Positions 43,791 through 64,000 of a stretch of DNA of 64,000 nt are shown here, one piece after another. The stretch is taken from the NCBI RefSeq assembly GCF_932526225.1, contig NC_064034.1, forward strand, positions 5,878,001-5,942,000, given 5' to 3'. Every line of letters starts with the position of its first letter. The stretch's first letter is position 1. The notes under the pieces are model-generated. The model made no database searches. It saw only the letters and a list, made by a program, of their open reading frames with translations, and had not been told where the DNA came from. The position numbers were made by a program, and so were the translations under genes. This DNA comes from Nematostella vectensis. Lineage: Eukaryota > Cnidaria > Anthozoa > Actiniaria > Edwardsiidae.

Positions 43791-64000
<20,210 letters not shown>

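Overview
The window is eukaryotic, most likely from a cnidarian and probably an anthozoan such as a sea anemone. The evidence is a vasa gene with CCHC zinc knuckles, phase-consistent GT-AG introns throughout, and many small DNA transposons. I cannot fix the species from sequence alone. No tRNA, rRNA or CRISPR array was recognised.

Layout. (1) 1-938 (+): 3' part of a Myb/SANT-like gene with a C-terminal coiled coil. (2) 2184-11912 (+): a complete vasa gene, nine coding exons, about 818 aa, six CCHC knuckles plus a full DEAD-box helicase; its introns hold two TTAA-flanked (piggyBac-like) elements and a MITE. (3) 11913-16709: vasa 3' flank and intergenic DNA, with a 57-58 bp minisatellite. (4) 16710-41554 (-): a complete receptor protein tyrosine phosphatase (copy A). 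I could join 42 coding exons in phase into a 2294-aa protein: signal peptide, five F5/8C (discoidin) domains, Ig, seven FN3-like domains, one transmembrane helix, and tandem phosphatase domains D1-D2. (5) 41555-43790: intergenic, with two inverted-repeat transposons. (6) 43791 to beyond 64000 (-): a head-to-tail duplicate (copy B), its first four exons lying outside the window.

The intracellular half and the Ig-FN3 stalk resemble type IIB (mu/kappa) receptor phosphatases, but discoidin domains occupy the place where vertebrate members carry MAM. The result is a phosphatase analogue of the discoidin-domain receptor kinases. The copies have diverged in function-relevant ways: B has a Gly-to-Glu change in the D1 catalytic loop and has lost exons 16-18 (two FN3 domains) while keeping the reading frame.

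The most unusual structural feature is that three exons of this gene (10, 15, 19) run directly into minisatellites whose units contain the end of that exon plus its splice donor, giving long tandem runs of potential 5' splice sites in both copies. The intron after exon 18 in copy B also holds a Penelope-like retroelement fragment with a GIY-YIG nuclease, several hammerhead-ribozyme motifs, and a large head-to-head inverted 19-bp satellite.
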